Source: Diogma glabrata
Taxonomy: Eukaryota > Arthropoda > Insecta > Diptera > Cylindrotomidae
NCBI GenBank assembly: GCA_963693315.1
Contig: OY856186.1
Coordinates: 233,688,046 to 233,752,045 of the forward strand
DNA: 64,000 nt
Direction of reading: 5' to 3'
Position numbers and translations under genes: made by a program. Under the pieces are notes generated by a model that had not been told where the DNA came from, did not search any database, and saw nothing but the letters and a program-made list of their open reading frames with translations. Each line of letters opens with the position of its first letter. Positions within the stretch are counted from its first letter, which is position 1. Below are positions 12,111 to 22,435 of the stretch, piece by piece.

Positions 12111-12541
12111 TGTTTTATAGATCAATTGCAATCCAATATCAGAAAATTCCGTCAAATCGACGGTTATAATTGTAGAAGAATTTCAACTTTCAGATATGGT
12201 TAATTTTTTTTTAGAAATTTGTATTCATATCCTAATGGTGGATTTTATGGTATGCATGCATTTCGTGAATTAATTAACCTAGTCTTAATTTTCAAAATTG
12301 GTCAAATGCTATCACTGATAGAGTTGGATAAACGGATTGCCCGGATGAAGGAGTTGGTTGATATAAAATACAATACAGAATAGTACAAAAATTATTAAAA
12401 ATATAATGCAGAATTTATTATTATTGAATTTTCAGTTCCGTTAATAATTTCGGAGGGCTTGTTATGAATATTCATTTTCTTTGCTACTAACTTTTCAAAG
12501 ATGAGCTTAGATTTCTAACTAAGCATATATGGTGCATTTCA
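12111..12541. other. AT-rich spacer, nothing recognised
   Basis: Between the tandem array and the next inverted-repeat arm. It contains a degraded end of the array up to about 12110 and then AT-rich DNA without domains or repeats that I can name. Confidence 0.5.
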
Positions 12542-13161
12542 CGCCAACTAAGTGTGAAAAAAAATGTTTTCCCTCACACTTTGGGAATAGGTAATACTTT
12601 ATGAGAAAACATCTATCAAATTTGTTCAGATTTTTTGACTCACATCTTGGCCTCACACCATGGCCGAACTTGTAAATTTTTTAGGCAAATTAGTGTGACT
12701 GAAAAAAAACGGAAAAATATGATCTTGTTAGAATTTTTATCATAGATTACAATACAAATATTTTTAGAATTTTTGGGGGTATTTTTCACCCTTATCTTAA
12801 GGGTTAAAAATTTAAAATCGAGATTTTGAGAAATAAGGCAAAATTTTTTTTTCAATTTTGTTTTTAATTTCTTGTTTCTTTTATCTCCTTTCGATTAATT
12901 TTTGTTTTGTGATGGATATCGACCAAGAACTGCCCCAAAAAGGACCCAAAGGTGAATAGACGTGGTTTTAGCGTATTTACTCATTCTGTGAGATATTAAA
13001 CGGTAAAAAAATAGTTTATTCTAAGATTCATCGGGTCGCTGATTACAAATCTAATGTCAAATTTTAAAAAACAAAATGGCGAATCAAATATGGCAGCCAA
13101 CTTTTCAAAAATTGCCCAATTTTTAAAATTAAAAAATAACATTGTATTTTACATAAAATTT

Positions 13162-13600
13162 TAAGTCGAAAATAAACAGTAAAATCTCGCTTAACGAGCA
13201 CCTCGCACAACAAGTAATTCGCATAACGAGTAAAATAGATTGTAAAAAAAGACTAAAAGAATACGTTAAACGAGCGTCGTTTTGCATAACGAGTGGAAGT
13301 CCCGGATTGTAAAAAAAAAACGCCAGCATAAAAACTTGAAAATACAAAAAATATTAAAGAGAATTTAGAATAAACGAAAAATAGTTTTACTGATCTCTTA
13401 ACAGAAGCCGGGAACATCAATGGTCGAAAAAGTATTTTTCATTGTGTTTTACAGCAAAAAGTTGTGGAGGAGACTTTGTAGGAAGGATGTTATAATAAAG
13501 CAAGAATCTTTTGACGCAATAAGAGAAATGCTATAAGCGTGGGAAAGTGTTGAGAGCCATCGCGCTAATAAGACACTACCTATGCGGTGTACAAATTTAT
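13162..13600 (+). pseudogene. Tigger/pogo-like terminal fragment
   Basis: Begins CAGTAAAATCTCGCTTAACGAG, with repeated AACGAG/AACGAGC boxes (13192, 13219, 13268, 13287), the style of Tigger termini. From about 13450 a remnant reads KNCGGDFV-like and a later one YKRGKVLRAIAR-like, compatible with the tail of a jerky/Tigger transposase, but no continuous frame exists. Truncated on the right by the Helitron terminus at 13608. A different family from the intact Tigger at 57613. Confidence 0.35.
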
Positions 13601-13716
13601 TTAATGACTAGAGGGCATCCCGCGGGCTTCGCTCTTCGAACGCCAACTCATTCTTAATCTTTTCATCCAACTTTGATACAGCTACAAACCATCAAAATCC
13701 AATCTCTTCTAATCTA

Positions 13717-13902
13717 TTATGCATGCACCTTCTGCTTAACTAATTTTACAAAAACACATGGATTAAACATACTTGTTAGTACAATTTTATTGTGAAATCT
13801 CTTTATAAACTTTGCTAGATGTTTATTGCCATTCGCCAAAATGAAAACATTTGCGGCATCACTAACACGTGAACATGATACGTATAATTGTCTCTTGGTC
13901 AA
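13717..13902 (-). pseudogene. Helitron Pif1-like helicase C-terminal remnant
   Basis: A 61-residue open frame on the minus strand starting MTKRQLYVSCSRVSDAANVF. TKRQLYVxCSRV is the conserved last helicase motif (motif VI region) of Pif1-family helicases as found at the C-terminus of Helitron RepHel proteins; the downstream ANVFILANGN fits the same family. It lies about 100 bp from the Helitron 3' terminus, exactly where the RepHel frame should end. All upstream helicase and Rep motifs are missing, so this is a fragment. Known family role: unwinding DNA during rolling-circle transposition in the nucleus. Confidence 0.75.
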
Positions 13903-14071
13903 GCAATCTTATTTTAAATCATAAATAATATTTCCATTTGGATTCCTAAATAATCTCAAAATACTCCAAAATAATTCTAAAATATCCCAAAACAATTCCA
14001 AAATATAACGATTCAAAATAAATCACGCTACGCCATAAAATTAATCTTTCTGACGCTACAGTATTGATATA

Positions 14072-14356
14072 CAGGTTTTGCATTCCAAATTCAACATTTT
14101 GCAAATCAAATTCAACTTTGACAAATCAAATTCAACTTTTTTCAAATCAAATTCAACTTTTTACAAATCAAATTCAATTTTTTGCTCTTCTATTTGATTT
14201 GCAAAAGGTTGAATTTGATTTGCAAGAAGTTGAATTTTATTTGCAAAATATTGTATTTGATTTGCAAAAAGTTGAATTTGAAATGTAAAAATTGATTTTG
14301 AATTGCAAAATGTTGAATTTGATTTGCAAATTGTGGAATTTGGACTGCAAACCCTG
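14072..14356. mobile_element. 285 bp MITE made of subterminal repeats, TA duplication
   Basis: Ends CAGG...CCTG flanked by TA on both sides, compatible with a Tc1/mariner/pogo-class element. The left half holds about five direct copies of a 20-mer like CAAATCAAATTCAACTTTTT. The right half holds about six copies of its reverse complement (GTTGAATTTGATTTGCAAA). The whole element is thus a palindrome of tandem repeats around 14190. Such repeats are often transposase binding sites. Confidence 0.75.
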
Positions 14357-14371
14357 TATAGGAGCAATAAG

Positions 14372-14453
14372 AGCCGTGTTCGATTTAACTGAAGCAACTG
14401 AAAAATTGTATGCAATTGTCGTTGTTTCTTCAGTTGTTTCAGTCAAATCGAAC
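14372..14453. mobile_element. 82 bp hairpin flanked by GCAATAAG
   Basis: GTTCGATTTAACTGAAGCAACTGAA is mirrored by TTCAGTTGTTTCAGTCAAATCGAAC (each under 26 bases; the paired core is GATTT-ACTGAA-CAACTGAA). GCAATAAG occurs directly left (14364-14371) and right (14454-14461), which would be an 8 bp duplication. Six extra bases (AGCCGT) lie between the left copy and the hairpin, so the left boundary is uncertain. Confidence 0.5.
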
Positions 14454-14473
14454 GCAATAAGATTATAAATGAT

Positions 14474-15566
14474 CAGGAGTGCGTTTCAAAATTAACCACG
14501 GTTAACCATGGTAATAAAATTAAAATTACCACAGTAAAGCTGTCAAAGTTAAACTGTCAAAGAACAAGAGCGCTAAAAATTCAAAATGAATACAAACTAA
14601 TGCTAACTACGATAAATAAAACTCAAAATGCAGTTTGTTTTTTATTTCTATAATTTATTTTTCAGTTTCGAAATCAAATAAAAATAACTTACACATTTCA
14701 CTAATACTAAGTTTATACCACCGATAGTTTAATAGAATAATAGTTTTTTGCTATTAAACTATCGATACATTGGGTGTTTATACCACAAAATAGTATTATT
14801 CTATCACGTGGTATAAACGCTCAGAATAATATTGACAGATAGAATGCGGCTACCGTATTTCAAATTTGAATATAAAATTTTAATCAATCGAAAAATATCT
14901 CAACAAAAAACTATAAAACTCATATTAATTTAAATTAAAACTAAATTTTGAGTGATTTTGATGTTGCACATATTTACAATCGCATGAAATTTTGCTTTGT
15001 ATTTTACGTTTTGACGGTTACAATTTTTTTGAATATACTATTTTACTATCTATCAAAAGCAAAATATCAAATAACTATCTGTCAAAGTAAAAAGGTATTA
15101 TTCTATCCGTTTACTTACACCGTAATAGTTTAATAGCTATTTGCTATTATTCTATTATACTACCATGGTGTAAACTTAGTGTAAACATTATTAAATACTT
15201 AGTTTATAATAATTAAATATACGATATTTTCACAAAACAATATAATTTCTCACCTTTTTCAACAACAATTAAAACTTTCTTTTATTATAAAAAATTATAA
15301 TGTATTTCATAAACCGGTTGACATGTCATTTTAAATGTTTATACGTTTTGTCATTAGAACCTTAACAAACTCTACTACCTAGTAGAGTAAAACAAAGTTA
15401 AAATAGTGACGTCACACTTTACTATGACAGTTTAACTATATAGTTTTGGAACGATGGTACATCTGTCATCCAGTAAATTTTTTACTTTGTGGTTAATTTT
15501 AAAACGACATTTTGTAGAGTAAAGTTAACCACGGTTAACCCTATTTAAATTTGAAACGCACCCCAG
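14474..15566. mobile_element. non-autonomous TIR element with ATGAT duplication
   Basis: Left terminus CAGGAGTGCGTTTCAAA and right terminus (inverse) CTGGGGTGCGTTTCAAA, both followed by AACCACGGTTAACC-type palindromic boxes. ATGAT flanks both sides (14469-14473 and 15567-15571), a 5 bp duplication. It carries no transposase and contains a nested element at 14706-15180. Confidence 0.72.
14706..15180. mobile_element. nested MITE, ACTAAGTTTAYACC ends
   Basis: ACTAAGTTTATACCAC at the left is mirrored at the right end. Within it, TAGTTTAATAGAATAATAG-type stretches occur in both orientations and a sub-hairpin lies at about 14724-14770. The open frame 14948-15133 is probably incidental. No clear target duplication. 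Confidence 0.6.
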
Positions 15567-15719
15567 ATGATACTATTTATGCGTCAATGAGACTTAACAC
15601 ATACAATACATTCAAATCCCTCTCCAAATAATACTATATTACGATTAAACAAAATAAACAAAATACAAATTTCACTCGAAATAAATAAACTAAATACATA
15701 AAGACACATTCACACAATT

Positions 15720-16120
15720 CCTCTCTGAATAAAAAATCCTCATAAACAACATATGAGAAAATCTTGCAAATCAGGATTTAAGACACATAAAACAAAATAC
15801 AAATTTGTCTCTATATAATAAAAACATACTCATATATAATTAGAACAATTAAAAACCAAATTGTAATCAACATTTAGGTAAACTCGTTGCTATGAATTAA
15901 GTACCGGAGTTGCTAGAAATCAAAAATTCTATTATAAAAACTATAAAATCCATAGGTTTTAGTCTAAAGTAGTCTTTAGTCAAAAGTAGTCTATTATACT
16001 TCTGACATTCCTTTCTTTATATTTGTCAAGTTTCATCTAAATCGATTCAGCCGTTTCGAAGCTTATCCCGAACAGACAGACAGACAGACACTCGAATTTT
16101 ATTTATATAGAATAGTTAGA
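15720..16120 (-). other. Helitron 5' region with (CAGA)n
   Basis: Contains (CAGA)4 near 16076 and the GATTCAGCCGTTTCGAAGC block that is usual just inside insect Helitron 5' ends. No gene. Confidence 0.55.
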
Positions 16121-16343
16121 TAATGTTGAATCGTCTATCACCAAATTATGAAGGATGTACAAAAACAAATGTTTCTAACAGCTCTCTTATAAATAAAAAA
16201 ATTAGCAATGTATCATAAATTATTATTAATAAACTTATTATTCGTACATACTTTTATTTTATGTAAATCGAATTGGTATTGGTCAGGCTAAGGAAAAGAT
16301 GAAAATGATGCAGGCTTATTAACAAAGGGTATATGAATATAAT

Positions 16344-17443
16344 CTAGAAATCTCGAAATTTAATACAAAAAACTCCCAGTGGTTGAAAAACGTGATCTAC
16401 GCAGGTGAAAAAGTCGAAATTTGAACTTGATCATTTTTCATTTTCCTGAAACTTGACATGTAAGTAGTATGGACAAAATAAAAAATACAACTTATTTTAA
16501 AAATTTTTTAAATTGCTTAGTTTGAGCAAAGGGGGTACCCCCAAGGAAATTCTGCCAATCCGATGCAACTTTGAAATTAAATTGCTCAAGAACGTCTATA
16601 CCAATTTCATCAAACTTTTTTTGTTTGATAGTTAGTCCTTTTAAAACAAATTAACTAATTGTTTTTATAATTAATTTTTAAATAAAAATATTAAAAAAAC
16701 TTTTTTAAAGATGGCGCTAGGGTCGAAGATCAATTGCAATCCTTACTCTAAAATATATCAAATTAACTCAGAGGCGTTAATTTTTGTCCTTAAGATATTT
16801 AATTTTAAAGATTTTTAGTACGACTGAAATTCGAATTTTTATTCATTTTGTTAAACAACTTCCATTAACAAAAAATTTTAAAATCAATTAAATTTTAACT
16901 TTTTTTTTTAAATACAGCTCTAACCTTACTTTAAAATATATCAAATTACAAAGAGGCGTTAATTCGTGTACTTGAGATGTTTAATTTTAAAGATTTTTAG
17001 TCCGATTAAAATTCTAATTGTTCATTATTTTTTCGAACAATTTATATCATCAAAAAACTTTAACCACTGAAGTGATCTTTAAAAAAGTTTTTTTAATATT
17101 TTTATTTAAAAATTAATTATAAAACAATTAATTAATTTTTTTTCAAAGGACTAACTATCAAACCAAAAAAAGTTTGATGAAATTGGTATAGACGTTCTTG
17201 AGCAATTTAATTTCAAAGTTACATCGGATTGGCAGAATTTCCTTGGGGGTGCCCCCTTTGCTCAAACTAAGCAATTTAAAAAATTTTTAAAATAAGTTGT
17301 ATTTTTTATTTTGTCCATACTACTTACATGTCAAGTTTCAGGAAAATGAAAAATGATCAAGTTCAAATTTCGACTTTTTCACCTGCGTAGATCACAATTT
17401 TCAACCATTGGGAGTTTTTTGTATTAAATTTCGAGATTTCTAG
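16344..17443. mobile_element. 1.1 kb foldback with 365 bp arms and a third partial arm
   Basis: The left arm (16344-16710, starting CTAGAAATCTCGAAATTTAA) and right arm (17077-17443) are near-perfect reverse complements, including GGGGGTACCCCC versus GGGGGTGCCCCC. The loop holds two direct copies, ~180 bp apart, of a block with AGAGGCGTTAATT and TTTAAAGATTTTTAGT. A shortened extra copy of the right arm follows at about 17470-17700. The arms are well conserved, so this element is younger than the one around it. Confidence 0.88.
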
Positions 17444-18841
17444 AACGAGATTTCTTTCGAGATTTCTAACTAATCATCTATCAAACAAAAAAAAGTTTGA
17501 TGAAATCGGTATAGCCGTTCTTGAGCAATTTAATTTCAAAGTTACATCGGATTGGAAGAATTTCCATTTTTCATGCATGTTGGGGTGCCACCTATGCTCA
17601 AACTATGCACTTTAGAAAAATTTTAAAATAAGTTGTATTTATAGCCAAGTTTCAGGCATATAGCCAAGTTTCAGGAAAATCAAAAATGGTCAAGTTTTCA
17701 CAACTCTGTCTAGAACACGTTTTTATCAATGTTAATTACTTTAAACAGCGGTTGCATAAAAGCACTCCAATTCTAGCTCATATGAAATCTATAAAGTGTC
17801 TTAATGTATGTAAAATGTATTGTTCTTGTTTTTTCATGTGTTCCATATTTGTAGGAGTCTATATTTAGTATTTACTATTTTTGAAAATAATACTATAGAT
17901 TAAGAAATAAATAATGAAAACTATGTGATATTAGAACTTAAAATTTAGCGGCATTCGAAAAGTTGACCGTTATATTGGAACCGCCATTTTGATTTTTAAA
18001 TTTCAAAATTTGCCCATTTTTGAAAAGTTGGCCGCCATATTTTATCCGCAATTTTGTTTTTGAAAAATTTGACATTAGATTTGTAATCAACGACCCTATC
18101 AATCTTAGAATATACTATTTTTTTACCGTTTAATGTCTCACAGAATGAGCAAATACTCTAAAATCACGTCTTTTCACTTTGGATCTTTTTTGGGGGCAGT
18201 TGAGGTCAATGCCCATCACAAAACAAAAATCAATCGAAAGAAGATACAAGAGGGAAGAACTTCTCGATTTTAAAATTGAAAAGGATGAAAACTACCCCCA
18301 AAAATTATAAAAAAAATTTATCGTAATCTATGATCAAAGTTCTAACAAAATCATATTTTTCCGTGTTTTTTCAGTTGCACTCATTCCCCTATAAAATTCA
18401 CAAGTATGTGGTCTAGTTAAAAAATCGAATTTTGTGAGCACCACTGACGGCCAGTCAAAAAATCTGTAAAAATATGATAAATGTTTTCTCATAAAGTATT
18501 ACTTATTCCCAAAGTTTGAGAGAAAAATTATTTTTTCACACTTAGTTGGCGATTAGAGAGAACGTTATATAACAATGTGATAGAATAACATGATCGTGAT
18601 AGCACATCTTAAATAAATTTCATTTTTCTCGATTTTGATTTGTTTTTCAATGTTAATATTTACTACCATACATTTTTTTTTAAATTTATTAAATTATAAA
18701 TTAAAAACAATCCTAAATTTAAAATACCCAAAGTTTTAAAATATTTTCTTGATAGTTGTGCTAATTTTTTTAAAATAAATACGAGATTACGATATAGAAT
18801 AATATATTACATTACATATTACATTAATATATTACATTATA

Positions 18842-19286
18842 GCTGTGTTTTATTTGCCCAACCGGAATTCGTATTGAACTGTCATAAAACAGATTTCAAA
18901 TAAAACGAACCAAAGAATTGGATTTGTACACATATTGTTTTCTAGAGGTTGGTAGAATTTGTACAGAAAATATAAATTGTAAATGTCAACAAATCAAATG
19001 TAAATGTCAAAAACCTGATCCATGAGATTTCTCTATGGACTTGCATATTTATTAGCATCAAAACAATCAACAAATGTCAAATCACAAATGCCGAATTATA
19101 AACAAAATTCCACATACTGACAACCTATAGATGTAAAAAATTAAAACGGTGCGCAGTTGGCGATGAACCCGCGAACTAAACCGCTATTCCAGATTTTCAA
19201 AACCAGCAATTTGTTAGTTTTGACATTTTAGAATTGGATACATGTAATTGTTAGTGTAATTTCAAATTTGGCAAATAAAACACGCC
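18842..19286. mobile_element. MITE with GTGTTTTATTTGCC ends
   Basis: GCTGTGTTTTATTTGCC at the left, its inverse GGCAAATAAAACACGCC at the right. Both flanks are TATTACATTA-type repeats, so it landed in a short tandem repeat and the duplication cannot be measured. No reading frame. Confidence 0.75.
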
Positions 19287-19331
19287 TTATATTACATTAC
19301 AGAGCCGTTATAAATATCGAAACTGACGAAA

Positions 19332-20266
19332 AATTCTTAGCAGTATACGAATGGTCGGAAAATGTAGTTAATGGTCTAAGTAATTAAGGAAAAATCGACG
19401 AAACTGCGTAAAAGTCCCGGAAAGGGGCGTGGTGTTGTAGTATATACGTTTTTCGGGGTTTGTATTAGTTTTTTGCGATTTGCGGCTAAACTATGCATCC
19501 TCCCGAAAAAAGTTAAATGTAAAAGTTGTAGATAATAAAAAAATCTAAAACTTTCTTCCTGTACATTTTTGACCATAACCACAAAATTATCGAGCAAAAT
19601 GCAAAAACCTTTTTTTTTGTTTTTAATTTATAACTATCGCAAAAGTTTTTATATTTTCATGAAAATCGGTGAAAATGTTTTTTTTTGTGTTTCAAACAAT
19701 CCTAAATTTTTTCAAAGCGAAATATTTATTTTCCGATGTTTTATGAAGAAAACTAAAAAAAAAGTCTAATTTTTAATCGAAAAATTTGGTTAGAAAATTT
19801 TCGATTTTTGAACTTTACCAGTGCTCATTGTTTTCGTTCAAATCCCAACTTTAATATAGAATTAAAATATAATATTGTTTATGTACAAAAAGTTCGTTAA
19901 AAAAGCGAAAAACCGAAAAAACTACTTTCAAATCATGAATTTCTTTTTCTTTGTTGTAAATAAACGTTTCCATCCATAAAAAGCCGTAATTCACATGCGA
20001 TGCTGTGTTATACAAGTAATTGACATATACTTAACTAATCTTGGCCTTCAAAGTCCCGAAAACATCGTTTAATTATCTACAACTTTTACATTTAACTTTT
20101 TTCGAGAAGATGCATAGATTAGCCGCAAATTGCAAAATACTAATGCAAACGTATATACTACAACCCCTCACCCCTTTCCGGGACTTTTACTCAGTTTCGT
20201 CGATTTTTCCTTAATTACTTAGGCCATTAACTAAATTTTCCGACCATTCGTATACTGCTAAGAATT
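19332..20266. mobile_element. foldback with ~200 bp arms
   Basis: The left arm (19332-19536: ATTCTTAGCAGTATACGAAT...) and right arm (20072-20266) are reverse complements with few changes. The loop (19537-20071) includes the start of the tandem triplication at 19837, so extra right arms are also found at about 22985-23179 and 25898-26092 without left arms. Confidence 0.85.
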
Positions 20267-20670
20267 TTTTTTCCTTTAACAGCATTGGCCCTGGTCTAAT
20301 TGAATATATTGATATTGAATATATTACGAGAGTAATTTAACTTTATTGAGTGATTTCCGGTGATTATTGAAGTATTTTATAAAGGACAAGCAATATTTTG
20401 TAATGGTATGAACAAATATTTAAGATATGTAATTATTCTCAAAGCATATTATGAAAATTTGCTCGAAAACTTTTTTCATTATTGTTAAATTAAGTTTTCA
20501 TTGATGAAATTTCAAAAAACAATGTTTGGTTATCACAATATTAAAAATCTAACTGTTTTTGTTGTGTTAATTTTATGCCAAAAAATGAGGATAGGTAACG
20601 ATATAGTTTTTTTTTTGTGGTGCGACGAGATACAAAAAATGTGTTCGTAAAGTAAATTTTTTTTGTGACA

Positions 20671-21297
20671 GGAGCGTTGCCAAGCTAATCAGCTTCAAAT
20701 ATTTACCACGGTCATTCGCAACAGCGACATAAATACCATGGCAGCCGATTTTTTAAGGTCGTTTATTACGTCCGTCTCCCATTGCAGTCGTGGTCTACCT
20801 CGCGGTCGCCCACTCGCTGAGGTACTAACGTACATTTTTTAATCATTCCAGACTGTGAATCGACTCGTAGAACATGCCCAAACCAAGCAATCCTGTTGGA
20901 ACGCATACAACCTATTATATCAGGACCCTCAAGAAGGTCTCTGATCTCAAAGTTATATCGCGTTCTGTACTCTCCATCGTCTGTCTTAAGTGAACCAAAA
21001 ATTTAGCGTAGGCTCTTGCGTTCAAATACAGATAAATTTGATTCGTCATTTTGTGTAAGGGTCTACGTTTGTGACCCATACATCACAACCGGTCTTATAG
21101 AACTTGAGTTTGGTGTTCGTCGCCGCACATCAAATCTTTCTTCTCAGCCTCTCTTGAAACTTTTATATGTTTGGTTTTATTGTAGTTAATTTGTAGACCA
21201 ATTTTTCTAGCACCACTCTCAAGCGACTTGAAAGTCTCACTCATAACAGCTTCACTTCGGCCGAGGATGACAATATCATCAGCGTAATCATCTGAAC
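20671..21297 (-). pseudogene. RTE LINE copy 1, 3' RT fragment (unit 1)
   Basis: Minus-strand sequence matching the C-terminal third of the RTE reverse transcriptase seen intact at 49676-51118: YADDIVILGRSEAVMSETF, then KIGLQINYNKTKH, and at the far end RGRPRLQWETDVINDLKKIG. It lacks a stretch after the KDLMCGDE block and is frameshifted. It stops at ATCATCTG, exactly where the intact copy continues TACTGAGTTTATTG; that continuation is found at 28713. Hence this is the distal half of a LINE split by a later insertion. Confidence 0.9.
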
Positions 21298-22435
21298 TAG
21301 ATAAAAAAAAAGGATAAAAAATTTTTCTCTGCCTCATCGACCTACAGAAAGCCTTTGACTCTGTGTGTCATAAATATTTAATTAAACGATTGCATGAAAT
21401 AGGTGTACAAGGGAAAAGTTTGAAATTTTTTGCAAGCTATCTTGCACTCAGACAGCAATCGGTAAAAATAAATTCCATTATAGGCAGCTCTAATACAATT
21501 AAATATGGAGTTCCACAGGGATCACTTCTCGGTCCTCTGCTGTTTAACATATATGTTAATAGTCTATTCTCATTACATCTCAATGGTAAGCTTATTATGT
21601 TTGCGGACGATATGGCGTTAGTGTATCAAGAGAAAACATGCAGTGATTTAAGATTAAAAATGCAATCAGACTTAAATATAATAAACGACTGGGCAAAGAA
21701 TAGTCATCTTAAACTGAATGAGCAAAAAACAAGCTACTTGATATTTGAAGTGAAAAATAAAAACATGGATGAGTTTCTATCATTTAATCTATTTATAAAT
21801 AGTCAAGCAATAAAAAAAGTTTATGTAACAGAGTATTTAGGCCTCGTCATCGACAGTAAACTGGATTGGTCCCGTCATATCAATAAGATAAAAAGCAAAA
21901 TCCGAACTAGTAATTTTATTCTACGCAAAATGAGAGATATTCTACCCCAAAAAATAAAATACATAATTTTTCACTCTCATGTATTAAGCCATATACGGTA
22001 CTTGCTACCAATTTGGGGAGTCCAGCAGCTACCAGAATAAAAGAACTTCATATTCTAGTGAATAAATGCATACGTAACATAAAGAAACTGAAATTTGATT
22101 GCTCAACGAAACTTCTTTACAACAGTAATATTTTACCTGTAAAAAAGCTAGTAGACCTCGACATTTTGATTTTAATATTCAAAATAAAAAATAATCTTTT
22201 GAAAAACAACTTCTTGCTACGTCAAATTAACTCTATTCACGATTATCCTACTCGCCAAGCAAATGACTACTACATTGATTTCGTTCGCACGGCAAGCGGT
22301 CAAAACTCTCTTTTATACAGAGGTCTTACACTATATAACTCTCTTCCTGATGGTCTAAAAAATGAACCTAGAATTTCAATATTTAAACCAAAATTAAAGA
22401 AATATATTTCTGATAACAATTTATGTACGGAATAA
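21298..22435 (+). pseudogene. 5'-truncated Jockey/CR1-like LINE reverse transcriptase (unit 1)
   Basis: Begins inside the RT domain: CLIDLQKAFDSVCHKYLI (motif A, with the first catalytic Asp), YGVPQGSLLGPLLFNIYVNS (motif B), MFADDMALV (motif C, the FADD box), then KLNEQKTSYLIF and YLGLVIDSKLDWSRHI (motifs D/E). The frame ends at PIWGVQQLPE (22040) and resumes one frame away at 22013 with TRIKELHILVNKCIRNIKK and PTRQANDYYIDF, ending at 22435. The same frameshift is in all three copies, so it predates the amplification. The endonuclease and N-terminal parts are missing (5' truncation is usual for target-primed reverse transcription). Catalytic residues are intact but the protein cannot be whole. 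Confidence 0.92.

Larger units (their letters stand above)
13608..16120 (-). mobile_element. Helitron, internally degraded
   Basis: Read on the minus strand. The 5' end at 16120 starts TCTAACTATTCTATATAA, followed by the AAAATTCGAGTG(TCTG)n block common at insect Helitron 5' ends. The 3' end at 13608 is CTAG preceded by a GC-rich hairpin region (GAAGCCCGCGGGATGCCCT). It is flanked by A on the 5' side and T on the 3' side, as expected for insertion between A and T without target duplication. Near its 3' end it keeps a remnant of helicase coding sequence. At least three smaller elements (14072-14356, 14372-14453, 14474-15566) sit inside. Rolling-circle Rep residues are not visible. Confidence 0.72.
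12542..18551. mobile_element. large foldback structure with ~570 bp arms and nested elements
   Basis: The left arm (12542-~13135, starting CGCCAACTAAGTGTGAAAA) and right arm (~17993-18551, ending in its inverse) pair over most of their length. Matching blocks include TTTGGGAATA(G/A)GTAATACTTTATGAG, the GATT(A/T)CAA...CCCC(C)AAA region, and AAATATGGC(A/G)GCCAACTTTTC. The 4.9 kb between the arms holds a Tigger-like terminus, a Helitron with its own passengers, and a second foldback. The arms are equally degraded, so this is an old foldback later used as a landing site. No own transposase can be assigned. Confidence 0.75.

Noticed and set aside
21095..21337. 80-residue minus-strand frame repeated at 24008 and 26921
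   Set aside because: It is a chimera: RTE RT coding joined in frame to the antisense of the inserted LINE. The conserved length merely reflects the triplication.
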